From positions 82,701 through 146,700 of the forward strand of contig NZ_JAPZSK010000007.1 of assembly GCF_027531815.1 (NCBI RefSeq): a stretch of DNA of 64,000 bases, read 5' to 3'. This DNA comes from Gemmatimonas sp. (GTDB lineage: Bacteria > Gemmatimonadota > Gemmatimonadetes > Gemmatimonadales > Gemmatimonadaceae). A program made the translations under genes and the position numbers. Positions 9,663 through 18,447 of this stretch are shown in pieces. Each line of letters opens with the position of its first letter. The stretch's first letter is position 1. The notes beneath the pieces are model-generated. The model saw only the letters and a list, made by a program, of their open reading frames with translations. It was not told where the DNA came from and searched no databases.

Positions 9663-12600
9663 ATGTTCCCAGTGCGTACCCTCGCGCTGCTGTCGCTTCC
9701 GGCGGCCGCGCTGCTTCAGCCGCCGGCCCGCCCCGCCAGCCGCTCTGCGGCTCCTCCGGTGGCGCTGGCGCCGGTCACGCTCGATTCGGCTTTCCTCAAG
9801 AACTTCCGCTGGCGCAACATCGGCCCCGATCGCGGCGGGCGTTCCATTGCCGCCAGCGGGGTCAAGGGGCGCAAGAACGAAGCGTACTTCGGGGCTACGG
9901 GCGGCGGGTTGTGGAAGACCACCGACGGCGGCGAGACGTGGACGCCGGTAACCGACGGGCAGATCACCAGCGCCTCGGTGGGCGCCGTGGCGGTGAGTGA
10001 GAGCCACCCCGACGTGGTCTACATCGGCACGGGCGAGAGCGCGATCCGCGGCAACATCATGCCCGGGGACGGCATCTACAAGAGCACCGATGCCGGCAAG
10101 CGCTGGAAGCATGTGGGGTTCCGCACCGCCGACGCGATCTCCAAGATCCGCGTGCACCCCACCAACCCCGACATCGTCTACGCCGCGGTGTTCGGCAAGT
10201 ACAGCGTGCCGAGCGAGGAGCGCGGCGTGTACAAGAGCACCGATGGCGGGGCCACCTGGAAGCGCGTGCTCTTCCGCGACGCGAAGAGCGGTGCCGTGGA
10301 TATCGCGATCGATCGTACCAATCCGCAGGTGCTGTACGCGGCCATCTGGGAAGCCTACCGCAAGGAGTACCAGATGTCCTCCGGTGGGCCGGGCTCGGGG
10401 CTGTTCAAGAGCACCGACGGTGGAGAGACGTGGACCGAGATCACGCGTGCCACGGGGCTCCCCAGCGGACTCGTGGGCAAGATTGGCGTGGCGCTCACCG
10501 CCGCGAAGCCTGGTCGCGTCTATGCGCTCATCGAAAACGAGAATGGCGGTCTCTTCAAGAGCGATGACGCCGGGGCCACGTGGACCTTCGTGAACGGCGA
10601 TCGCAACATCCGGCAGCGTGCATTCTACTACACGCACCTGTTCGCCGATCACCAGAACGCCGACCTCGTGTACCTCCAGAACGTGTCGTTCTTCCGCTCG
10701 AGTGATGCCGGCAAGACGCTCGTGAGCATCGGCGCCGGCAGTCATGGCGACTGGCACGACCTGTGGATCAACCCGGACGACCCGACGCATCTCGTTGCCG
10801 GGAACGACGGGGGCGGTACGGTGACCTTCGACACCGGGAAGAAGTACAGCGAGCAGGATTTCCCCACCGAGCAGTGGTACCACGTGATCACCACCAAGCA
10901 CGTGCCGTTCCATGTGTGTGGCTCGCAGCAGGACAACAGCACGCTGTGCACGCCGATGAACTGGAATCTCGGCCGGCAGAATGCGGCGCCCGGTCAGGAA
11001 GCGCAGGGCGGCATGGCGGTGTCGTATCAGGTCGGTGGTGGTGAGCCGGGCTACATCGCCCCCGACCCGCTCGACCTCGATGTGTTCTTCTCCGGTACCA
11101 ACAACGGCGGCTACGTCGACAAGTTCAATCGCAAGACCGGGCTCTCGCGCGAGGTGAATCCGTACCCCTGGTTCTATTCGGGCGAACCGTCGAAGGAAAT
11201 CCGGGAACGCTGGCAGTGGACCTTCCCCATCCTGTTCTCGCAGGTGGACCCCAAGCTGCTGTTCGTGTCGTCGCAGCGCCTGTGGGCCACGCGTGACGGT
11301 GGCCGTACCTGGAAGAACCTCAGCCCTGATCTCACGCGCCACGCCCCGGAAACGCAGGAGAAGTCGGGCGGCCCGATCACCGGTGACATGAATGGCCCCG
11401 AGGTGTATGGCACGATCTTCTCGGTGGGGCCGAGCAAGAAGGATGTGAATACCATCTGGACCGGGTCCGACGACGGCCTCGTGCACGTGACCCGCGACTT
11501 CGGCCGCACATGGACGAATGTCACGCCCAAGGCGATGCCCGAGTTCGGCCGCGTGTCGCAGATCGACGCGTCGAACTTCGACAATGGCACGGCGTACCTG
11601 TCGGTGCGCCGTCCACTGCTCAACGATCGGGCACCGTACATCTTCAAGACCACCGATTACGGCAAGACGTGGACGAAGATCGTGATGGGGCTGGGCGCCG
11701 AGGACTATGTGCACGCGGTGCGTGAAGACCCCACGCGCCGCGGGCTGCTGTATGCGGCGACGCAGCATGGCGTGTACATCTCGTACGACGACGGCGCGCA
11801 GTGGCAGAGCCTCAAGCTCAACATGCCCGACGTCCCGGTGGCCGATCTCATCGTGGAGCGCGACGAACTCGTCATCGGCACGCACGGGCGCGGCTTCTGG
11901 GTGCTCGACAACGTGACGCCGCTGCGGCAGGCCACGCCGCAGGTCCTCGCCGCGCGCTCGCATCTGTTCACCCCGGCCGTTGGGCTGCGCTCGTCCCCCG
12001 GCGTGGCGCTCAGCTGGACGCTCGCCGAAAAGCCCAAGCGTGGCATGCTCGCCGTGCTCGACTCCACCGGGGCGGTGTTGCGCGAGTTCACCGGCGACAC
12101 CGCCGCGCCGGCCAGCGGCGCGGCCGCGGGCGGTCGCCGTCGCGGGACCTCGAGCAGCTTCCCCCTCCAGGTGGGGCTCACGCGCTTCACCTTCGATCTG
12201 CGCGCCACGGGCATTGAAAGCTTCCCCGGGATGATTCTCTGGGGAGCGGGCACCGCCGGACCCGCGCTTCCCCCAGGACGCTACACCGTGCGGCTCACCA
12301 CCGACGGGCAGGAACTCAAGGCGCCGCTGGTCATCCGTCGCAGCCCGCTCGTGCCCGAGGTGTCCGACGCCGACCTGCGGGCGCAGTATGCGTTCGGCAA
12401 GCAGGTGCGCGACAAGACCAATGAGGCGCAGCGCGCGGTCATCGAGATTCGTAACGTGAAGGCGCAGCTGGACGATCGCTACAAGCGGGCGAACGACGAT
12501 GCGCAGCTCAAGGCCAAAGGGGAAACGCTCCGCTCCAACGCCTTTGCGGTGGAACAGAACGTCTACCAGGTCAAGAACCAGTCAGGGCAGGATCCGCTCA

Positions 12601-12851
12601 ACTTCCCCATCAAGGTGAACAACCGGCTCGCCAACCTGCTGTCGATGGCTGAGCGTGGCGACGGTCCGCCGGGCACGTACATGCCGGAGATCCTGTCGAT
12701 CCTGTCGAAGGAACTCGGCGGCTACCAGGCGACGCTGGAGAAGGTGTGGAAGGCCGACCTCCCGGCGGTGAACGCGGAACTCGCGCGCCTCAAGCTGCCC
12801 GCCATCAATCCCAAGTGCACGGTGGTGGCGGGATGCTCGGCGACACCGTGA
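9663..12851 (+). CDS. Secreted sortilin-like BNR-repeat propeller protein
   Basis: The 1062-residue protein begins with a signal peptide (MFPVRTLALLSLPAAALLQP). It is dominated by Asp-box/BNR repeats of the type S-x-D-x-G-x-T-W (for example TTDGGETW, STDGGATW, SSDAGKT, TTDYGKTW), which form one or two beta-propellers up to about residue 750. The C-terminal 250 residues include a FRYT-like beta domain and an alpha-helical end. Proteins of this kind are annotated as glycosyl hydrolase-like or sortilin (VPS10) N-domain proteins and are plentiful in Gemmatimonadota, Acidobacteria and Bacteroidetes; no enzyme activity can be assigned. The start at 9663 was chosen because the signal peptide begins there, although the frame is open further upstream. 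Confidence 0.85.
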   Translation: MFPVRTLALLSLPAAALLQPPARPASRSAAPPVALAPVTLDSAFLKNFRWRNIGPDRGGRSIAASGVKGRKNEAYFGATGGGLWKTTDGGETWTPVTDGQITSASVGAVAVSESHPDVVYIGTGESAIRGNIMPGDGIYKSTDAGKRWKHVGFRTADAISKIRVHPTNPDIVYAAVFGKYSVPSEERGVYKSTDGGATWKRVLFRDAKSGAVDIAIDRTNPQVLYAAIWEAYRKEYQMSSGGPGSGLFKSTDGGETWTEITRATGLPSGLVGKIGVALTAAKPGRVYALIENENGGLFKSDDAGATWTFVNGDRNIRQRAFYYTHLFADHQNADLVYLQNVSFFRSSDAGKTLVSIGAGSHGDWHDLWINPDDPTHLVAGNDGGGTVTFDTGKKYSEQDFPTEQWYHVITTKHVPFHVCGSQQDNSTLCTPMNWNLGRQNAAPGQEAQGGMAVSYQVGGGEPGYIAPDPLDLDVFFSGTNNGGYVDKFNRKTGLSREVNPYPWFYSGEPSKEIRERWQWTFPILFSQVDPKLLFVSSQRLWATRDGGRTWKNLSPDLTRHAPETQEKSGGPITGDMNGPEVYGTIFSVGPSKKDVNTIWTGSDDGLVHVTRDFGRTWTNVTPKAMPEFGRVSQIDASNFDNGTAYLSVRRPLLNDRAPYIFKTTDYGKTWTKIVMGLGAEDYVHAVREDPTRRGLLYAATQHGVYISYDDGAQWQSLKLNMPDVPVADLIVERDELVIGTHGRGFWVLDNVTPLRQATPQVLAARSHLFTPAVGLRSSPGVALSWTLAEKPKRGMLAVLDSTGAVLREFTGDTAAPASGAAAGGRRRGTSSSFPLQVGLTRFTFDLRATGIESFPGMILWGAGTAGPALPPGRYTVRLTTDGQELKAPLVIRRSPLVPEVSDADLRAQYAFGKQVRDKTNEAQRAVIEIRNVKAQLDDRYKRANDDAQLKAKGETLRSNAFAVEQNVYQVKNQSGQDPLNFPIKVNNRLANLLSMAERGDGPPGTYMPEILSILSKELGGYQATLEKVWKADLPAVNAELARLKLPAINPKCTVVAGCSATP

Positions 12852-13312
12852 TGCGGCGCGCGGCTCGAGGGGGGCGCTCCCGGGCGCGTATCGTGACGGC
12901 AATGCTCAGTACCGCGGCACTGGGCGTTGCCCTCTCGGGATGCGGACCCAGTCTGCGCGGGAAGGTGGTGACTGCCATGAGCGAGTGCGTTGCCGTGCGC
13001 AATCCGCTCTTTGTGGCGGGTCGTCCCAACGAGGCCTTGGCCACGAAGCTGCCGGCCGCTGTCGATTCGCTCGCCGACGAAACGGCGTATGCGTTCGGGT
13101 TCATCGTGTATCAGGAAGCGGCCAACGCGGCGGAGACCCAGGCTGAGCTTACCTGTGCGTTGGAGCTCGCATCGCACTATGTCGACGCTGATGTTCGGGT
13201 ATGGCTGACCGACTACTCGCGCCATCCCAACGAGCCGGTGGCGGCGCTCGCCAAGCAGCTGTACGAGGCGCAACTGGTACGCATCGGCAGGGCCGTGCCT
13301 GCGAGCCCGTGA
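12851..13312 (+). CDS. Small lipoprotein of unknown function
   Basis: The ATG at 12851 overlaps the TGA of the BNR gene (TGATG), so the two genes are very likely translationally coupled. The 153-residue product has a basic start, a hydrophobic segment and a lipobox ending LSGC near residue 32-35, so it should be anchored in the membrane on the periplasmic side. The mature part is helical by composition and has no motif that I recognise. The frame is open upstream to 12746, but that overlaps the BNR coding region. Confidence 0.7.
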   Translation: MRRAARGGRSRARIVTAMLSTAALGVALSGCGPSLRGKVVTAMSECVAVRNPLFVAGRPNEALATKLPAAVDSLADETAYAFGFIVYQEAANAAETQAELTCALELASHYVDADVRVWLTDYSRHPNEPVAALAKQLYEAQLVRIGRAVPASP

Positions 13313-13421
13313 GAAAAGGCCGGTCGGTGCGTGAATCGAGCCACGGCGTTCGTACGGATGCCGTGGAAACGGAAGTCGTGGCGTAACATCGGCGGCGTCA
13401 CGCCACGCGGTCGGCAGCACA

Positions 13422-13464
13422 CCAACGGGGCGTCGCGATCACTCGCGACGCCCCGTTGGGCTTT
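13422..13464 (+). terminator. Hairpin between convergent genes
   Basis: A perfect 17-bp stem (13422-13438 with 13443-13459) closes a four-base TCAC loop. It lies between the stop of the lipoprotein gene and the stop of the TonB receptor gene on the other strand. The short GCTTT that follows on the + strand is a weak T-tract; the stem may serve as a terminator for both directions. Confidence 0.75.
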
Positions 13465-13504
13465 CGATCAACGCCGGTCCAGGCGGCGTCTCATCGACCA
13501 GGCA

Positions 13505-16351
13505 TCAGCGCTCGATGCGGATGCCGAGCATGCCCCACGGCTTGTAGAACTCGAAGCTGGGGTCGTCGCCGCCACCGCCGCGGTTCGGGCGATCGCCCAC
13601 GTACGCGCGCAGCGGCGTGTTGGAAAGGTTGATGAACTCGCCGAAGATCTTCATCCCCTGGCGCAGCTGGTAGCTGCCGGACGCGTCCACCTGGAAACGG
13701 GCCTTGGTACGGGTGTCCGCCTCCGGGGAGACGGCACTGATGGTGGAGACGAAGGAGCCGGCATAGTTGCCGCCCAGGCGGAGTGACAGCGGGCCCCGGT
13801 CGAAGAAGAGGCCAATGTTGCCTGCCTGCGGCGCCTGCTCGGGGATGGGCGCATTCACCCCGTCGCGCCCGCGGCCGGGGATGTCGGCCGACGACTGCGT
13901 GTAGGTGTAGTTCGCGTTGATGCCGAACGACTTGAGCCACCCCGGCAGGAACGTGAAGTTTTGCTGCCACGCCACTTCGAAGCCGTAGAGCGTGGCGGTT
14001 GGTCCGTTCACCGGCTGGATGATCTGCGTGGCATCGGGCCCCACGGCGTCTTCGTTGGTGCGGGCCCGGGCCGTGGCGAAGATGAAGTTGTCGAGCGACT
14101 TGGCAAAGGCGCCCACGGCGATGAAGCCGACGTTCGTGAAGTAGTGCTCGACCATGAGGTCGTAGTTGATGGCGGTCGTGGCCTTGAGATCGGGGTTGCC
14201 AACGGACGCCGTCTGCTGACCGGCCTGCACGTTCACGTAGGGCACCATGTCCCCGAACTGCGGGCGCACGAGCGCCGTGGTGACCGCGGCCTTCACGTTG
14301 GTGTACTCGCCCAATCGATACGTGGCGTTGAGCGAGGGGAACACATTCACGTAGCTCCCGTTGGCCGTGGTCGCCCGGATGGGCTCGACCAGGGCGTTAC
14401 CGGCGCTATTGAGTCGCACGAGGTTGCCGGTGTTCTGCACCTCGGTGGCTTCCACGCGCACGCCCGGCACGAGGCGCAACGCGCCGGCATCGAGCGTGGC
14501 CATGAGGTAGCCGGCGTAGACATCTTCGCGCACCGCGAAGGAGCCACCGGCCGTCGCTGTCTGGGACGACAGCTGATTGAGCGTGAAGGCGTTGGGATTG
14601 GCGGTGATGAAGTCGCGCATGCGCCGCGGGTCGAAGGTGCGACCGAAGGCGTAGTCACCGTCGAAGAGGTTGCGCCCTGTGGTTTCCGTGGTGAGCAGCC
14701 CCATGAGCGTGGCGCCCGTCGCGTTGAGCGAGTTGGCACCGAGCGCATTCGTGTAGTTGAAGACGTTCACCGCGTTGGATCGGTCCTTGAGGCGCGCCGA
14801 CAGACCGCCCTTGATGGCGCCGCTGAAGGCACCGAACTGCACGGGGATGGAGCCGTTGATCTTGGCCGAGAGATCCTCGTCGCGCGTGTCGCGCACTTCG
14901 TTGGCCAGGCTGTTGAAGCCGAAGCGCGCGGGATCATCGAGCGAACCGGTCACCACATACGCCCGCGGACGATCGGCGTCAGCGAAGTTGTAGGCGAGCG
15001 ACATGTTGCTCTGGCGGAAGCCCATGGTGAGCGCCCCCGGGCGGTTCTCGGTCGCGCGGGAGAAGCCCACGGCCCAGTCGAGGGCCTTGCCATCGCTGCT
15101 GTAGTGCTCACCCCCCAGCTGCGCCGTATAGATGTCCTGCAGCACTTCGCGCAGGCGGATGTCGCGGTCGAACTGCGAACCCGTGGTGACGCCCGAGTCG
15201 GCGCTCACCTGCGTCCAGCGTGATCCGCCGCCTCCGCGGAAGCGGAAGCGGGCGCGCGCGCGGATTTCGTCGTCGTTGAACTGATTCCACGAGCCGCGCA
15301 GGAACAGCTTGCCGCTGTTCGGCAGCAGGTAGTCGAGCGTGCCATTCACGCCCGTCCGCAGGCGATCGACCTGCGGGTAATCGCGATACTCGAACAGGTT
15401 GGGCGCGTCGAGTGACGTGAGCGAAGCGCCCACGCCGCAGTTGCGGGTCTGCGAGCACCAGTCGCCTTCGACGTTCTGCGAGGCGCGGTCGTTGCGGTAG
15501 TAGGTGCCACCGAACATGGCCCCGAACTTCTGGCTCTTGCCGAAACGCTTGCCGGCGTTGGCGCCGATGTTCATGAGCGCACCACCGCCGAGCTGGTTCT
15601 GACCGCCGGCGGCCGTGAAGTTGAGCAGTGGCCGGTTGGCCTGCGCGGTGCGCGTCACGATGTTCACATTGCCGCCGATGGCGTCGGCGTCCATGTCGGG
15701 CGTGAGCGTCTTGGATACCTGGATCTGGCTGGCCTGATCGGAGGGCACGATGTCCATGGGCAGCTGCCGGCTGTTCTGCTCTGGCGTGGCGAGGCGCAGG
15801 CCGTTGATGGACATGCCGTTGAAGTTCGGGCTTGTGCCACGGATCTGCACGAACCGCCCCTCACCCTGGTCGCGCAGCACGGCAATGCCGGGCACGCGGG
15901 CAAGCGCTTCGGCCATGTTGGGATCGGGGAGGCGCCCCACCAGTTCGTTGTCGATGACGCTGGAGATGGTGGAGGCCGTGCGCTGCTGGTTGAGCGCCGA
16001 GGCCTGACCCACCACCTGCCCGCGCACTTCGATGGCGGTGAGCGACGTGACCGCTTCGCTCAGCTTCACGTCCAGCGTGGCGGTGCGCCCATCGCTCACC
16101 GTGACGGTCTTCGACGTGGGCTGGTAGCCGATGTAGCGGAAGGTGAGCGTCCGGCTGCCGGCGGGCACATTGAGCGCACGGTACTGCCCGCGGTCGGTCG
16201 ACGTGCGAATGCTGGTGCCGTCCACGAGGACGAGCACGCCGGAGAGCGGGCGGCCGCTGGGGTCGGTAACCGTGCCGGTGACCACGCCCTGAGCGCTGAG
16301 CGCCGAGCTGGTGCACACAAGGCCAATGGCAACGCGAAGGAGGAAGCGCAT
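13505..16351 (-). CDS. TonB-dependent receptor, probably for phytate or its breakdown products
   Basis: The 948-residue outer-membrane receptor has a signal peptide ending SALSAQ, a carboxypeptidase-regulatory-like domain (about 22-105), and a plug domain (about 115-250) with RFVQIRGTSPNFNGMSING and LTPDMDADAIGGNVNI. A long beta-barrel follows, with typical repeated aromatic strands. The plug motifs match the TonB_Xanth_Caul type. The ATG of MRFLLRVAIG was taken as start since the preceding 16 codons do not fit a signal peptide. It lies 77 bases downstream of a beta-propeller phytase gene on the same strand, and this pairing is what suggests the substrate; a general sugar or siderophore role cannot be excluded. 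Confidence 0.85.
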   Translation of the reverse strand: MRFLLRVAIGLVCTSSALSAQGVVTGTVTDPSGRPLSGVLVLVDGTSIRTSTDRGQYRALNVPAGSRTLTFRYIGYQPTSKTVTVSDGRTATLDVKLSEAVTSLTAIEVRGQVVGQASALNQQRTASTISSVIDNELVGRLPDPNMAEALARVPGIAVLRDQGEGRFVQIRGTSPNFNGMSINGLRLATPEQNSRQLPMDIVPSDQASQIQVSKTLTPDMDADAIGGNVNIVTRTAQANRPLLNFTAAGGQNQLGGGALMNIGANAGKRFGKSQKFGAMFGGTYYRNDRASQNVEGDWCSQTRNCGVGASLTSLDAPNLFEYRDYPQVDRLRTGVNGTLDYLLPNSGKLFLRGSWNQFNDDEIRARARFRFRGGGGSRWTQVSADSGVTTGSQFDRDIRLREVLQDIYTAQLGGEHYSSDGKALDWAVGFSRATENRPGALTMGFRQSNMSLAYNFADADRPRAYVVTGSLDDPARFGFNSLANEVRDTRDEDLSAKINGSIPVQFGAFSGAIKGGLSARLKDRSNAVNVFNYTNALGANSLNATGATLMGLLTTETTGRNLFDGDYAFGRTFDPRRMRDFITANPNAFTLNQLSSQTATAGGSFAVREDVYAGYLMATLDAGALRLVPGVRVEATEVQNTGNLVRLNSAGNALVEPIRATTANGSYVNVFPSLNATYRLGEYTNVKAAVTTALVRPQFGDMVPYVNVQAGQQTASVGNPDLKATTAINYDLMVEHYFTNVGFIAVGAFAKSLDNFIFATARARTNEDAVGPDATQIIQPVNGPTATLYGFEVAWQQNFTFLPGWLKSFGINANYTYTQSSADIPGRGRDGVNAPIPEQAPQAGNIGLFFDRGPLSLRLGGNYAGSFVSTISAVSPEADTRTKARFQVDASGSYQLRQGMKIFGEFINLSNTPLRAYVGDRPNRGGGGDDPSFEFYKPWGMLGIRIER

Positions 16352-16428
16352 GGGATCGAAAAGAGGAGGGGAGCCGGCACGACGCGCCGACTCCCCCACG
16401 ATCCGTCATCCAGATCACAACTCAGCCG

Positions 16429-17613
16429 TTACCTCGTAACAACCGTGTCTCGACGTGCGATGCGGGCCTTTATGTCCCGCCAGTCGAAAAAGTGGAAAGT
16501 GCGATCGGTGGACATCATGACCAGCAGCCCCTCCGGGAAGCGCGGTCCGAGCGGCGTGGCGGTGACCTCCAGTCCATCGGTCTCCTTGGCGCTCACGGGG
16601 ATGATGGCGAGCAGCTGGTGGGTGTACGGCGCCCCTGCGCTCCCCTCGCGGCTGAACACCCGCAGTCGCTGCCCCTGCTGGTCGGAGATGAGCAGGTAGC
16701 CGGTACTGTCGCTGGTGGGGTAAATGCCAATCCCCTCGTGATCGCTCACGAACCCGGATGTTCCGAAGAGCGCCAGCTCCTCGTTCGCCCCGGGGGCGTC
16801 GGGATCGGCCCGGTACTGCCGCACCCCCACGGTTTCGTCGCTGTAGTACACGAAGCCCAGTGTGCGATCCACGGCAATCGCCTCGATTTCCTTCTTGCCG
16901 CTGTATCGGCCGAAGGCGCGCACCTTGGTACCCTGCACGATCCCCTTGGCGTTGGCCACCAGCCGATACTGCCAGAGGTAGCCGTCGATGGGGCCGGCCT
17001 TGCCACCCACGATGGCGAAGACGGCGCCGTCACTCGCGCGCCGGTGCAACGCGACGCCCATGGGAGCCCGGGTGACATCGCCGTCGAAGACGCGAATGCC
17101 GCCCCCGTCGATGGGGGTCATGTCGGGAAGGCGATACACGCGCAGCGCCTGCTTCCCGCGCTCCGTCATGACGGCGATCGATATGGTGTCCCGGCCCATG
17201 ACGAAGCCGTCCACGATGTCGACGTTATTGGGGCGCATGAGCGGACGGCGCGTGCGCGCGCTGTCGATGGTGCCGTCGAGGCGGAAAACATACAGGCCCC
17301 CCGTGCTGTCGCCCTTGTCGGTGCCCACCACGAGCGACTGCTCGGGTGCCGCCGGATCGATCCAGATGGCCGGGTCGTCGGAGTCGTTGAGCACGGTCTG
17401 GGTGACGACGGCCGCCTGTAGCGTGTCGTTGGTAGCAGCAGCTGCGCCGCTGGTGCTCCCCGTGGCGGAGTCGGCGGAAGGTGGGCGCGTTTCCCCGCAG
17501 GCCGTGCCAAGCAGCAGCGCCGACAGGGCAGCCAGGGACCTCGTGGTCAGGCGCCGGTGAGGGGTACGCGGGGTGGCCGCGACCGTGCGGGGGCAAACGG
17601 GAGTGGAGGGCAT
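16429..17613 (-). CDS. Beta-propeller phytase, lipoprotein
   Basis: The 394-residue protein matches Ca2+-dependent beta-propeller phytases (3-phytase type), which remove phosphate from inositol hexakisphosphate. Visible family segments are DDPAIWIDP and VVGTDK near residue 80-100, GKKEIEAIAVD and YYSDETVGV near 245-265, DHEGIGIYP near 290 and LLISDQQGQRLRVF near 305. The N-terminus has a lipobox, GTACGE (cysteine near 39), after a hydrophobic stretch, so it is probably anchored in a membrane facing the periplasm or the outside. The next gene on the strand is a TonB-dependent receptor 77 bases away; phytase and receptor probably form one operon. The first ATG (17611-17613) is used; no later in-frame ATG precedes the signal segment. 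Confidence 0.88.
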   Translation of the reverse strand: MPSTPVCPRTVAATPRTPHRRLTTRSLAALSALLLGTACGETRPPSADSATGSTSGAAAATNDTLQAAVVTQTVLNDSDDPAIWIDPAAPEQSLVVGTDKGDSTGGLYVFRLDGTIDSARTRRPLMRPNNVDIVDGFVMGRDTISIAVMTERGKQALRVYRLPDMTPIDGGGIRVFDGDVTRAPMGVALHRRASDGAVFAIVGGKAGPIDGYLWQYRLVANAKGIVQGTKVRAFGRYSGKKEIEAIAVDRTLGFVYYSDETVGVRQYRADPDAPGANEELALFGTSGFVSDHEGIGIYPTSDSTGYLLISDQQGQRLRVFSREGSAGAPYTHQLLAIIPVSAKETDGLEVTATPLGPRFPEGLLVMMSTDRTFHFFDWRDIKARIARRDTVVTR

Positions 17614-17726
17614 ACGGAATAGTCGATGGCCACAGGGCAGGGTGGGGGTACCGGATTGTCACGAATCGGTAATGCCAGCGCCGGGCAACGGCTGCCGGGG
17701 GTCCCGGTTCATCCCTAACTTGCGGG

Positions 17727-18437
17727 ATGACCCAGAACCTGCTCCGACCGGTCGCGCTGGTGACCGGCGCCTCGCGAGGCATCGGCCGCGCCATTGCCGC
17801 GCGGCTTGCCCCGACGCATGACCTGGTACTCACCGCACGTGATGCGGCGCGCCTGGGCGACGTTGCCGCCACCTGCGAAGCGGTCGGAGCCCGGGTGCGC
17901 ACAATGGCGGTGGACGTCCGCGATGGGGCCGCCGCCGGCGCGGCCTTTGCCGGCCTCGAGATCGACGTGCTGGTGAACAATGCCGGGGTGGCCGTGCTCA
18001 CGCCGTTCCTCGACATGACAGCTGAGGAGTGGCACCGTCAGGTGGACGTGAACGTGAACGCGCTGTATCACGTGACGCGTGCCGTGCTCCCCGGCATGGT
18101 GCAGCGTGGCCGTGGGCACGTGTGCATCATTGGCAGCACGGCCGGGCGCAACACCTTCACTGGCGGCAGCTGCTACGCGGGCACGAAGCATTTCGTGATG
18201 GGCTTCGCCGAGTCGCTCATGCTGGAGGTGCGCGATGCCGGCGTGGGGGTGAGTGTGATCACGCCGGGCTCGGTGGCCACCGAGCTGTTCCCCGAAGGCA
18301 CCAACACCGCGTGGATGCTCGAGCCGGAGAACGTGGCCGACGCCGTGCTGTTTGCCGTCACCACCCCTCCGCATATGCTGGTGCATCGGCTCGAAGTGCG
18401 GCCGCTCTCGCCCAAGCGTCCCCGCGACAGCTTCTGA
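17727..18437 (+). CDS. Short-chain dehydrogenase/reductase
   Basis: This 236-residue SDR has the cofactor motif TGASRGIG at about 14-21, NNAG near 87, a serine in GSTAGR near 137 and the catalytic YxxxK as YAGTK near 151-155. The glycine motif with an arginine at position TGASR favours NADP(H). It is of classical SDR length; the substrate is unknown. It is divergent from the phytase gene (113 bases between starts) and ends 10 bases before the GAF-protein gene, so these two + strand genes may be cotranscribed. Confidence 0.88.
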   Translation: MTQNLLRPVALVTGASRGIGRAIAARLAPTHDLVLTARDAARLGDVAATCEAVGARVRTMAVDVRDGAAAGAAFAGLEIDVLVNNAGVAVLTPFLDMTAEEWHRQVDVNVNALYHVTRAVLPGMVQRGRGHVCIIGSTAGRNTFTGGSCYAGTKHFVMGFAESLMLEVRDAGVGVSVITPGSVATELFPEGTNTAWMLEPENVADAVLFAVTTPPHMLVHRLEVRPLSPKRPRDSF

Positions 18438-18447
18438 GCACCGCCTG

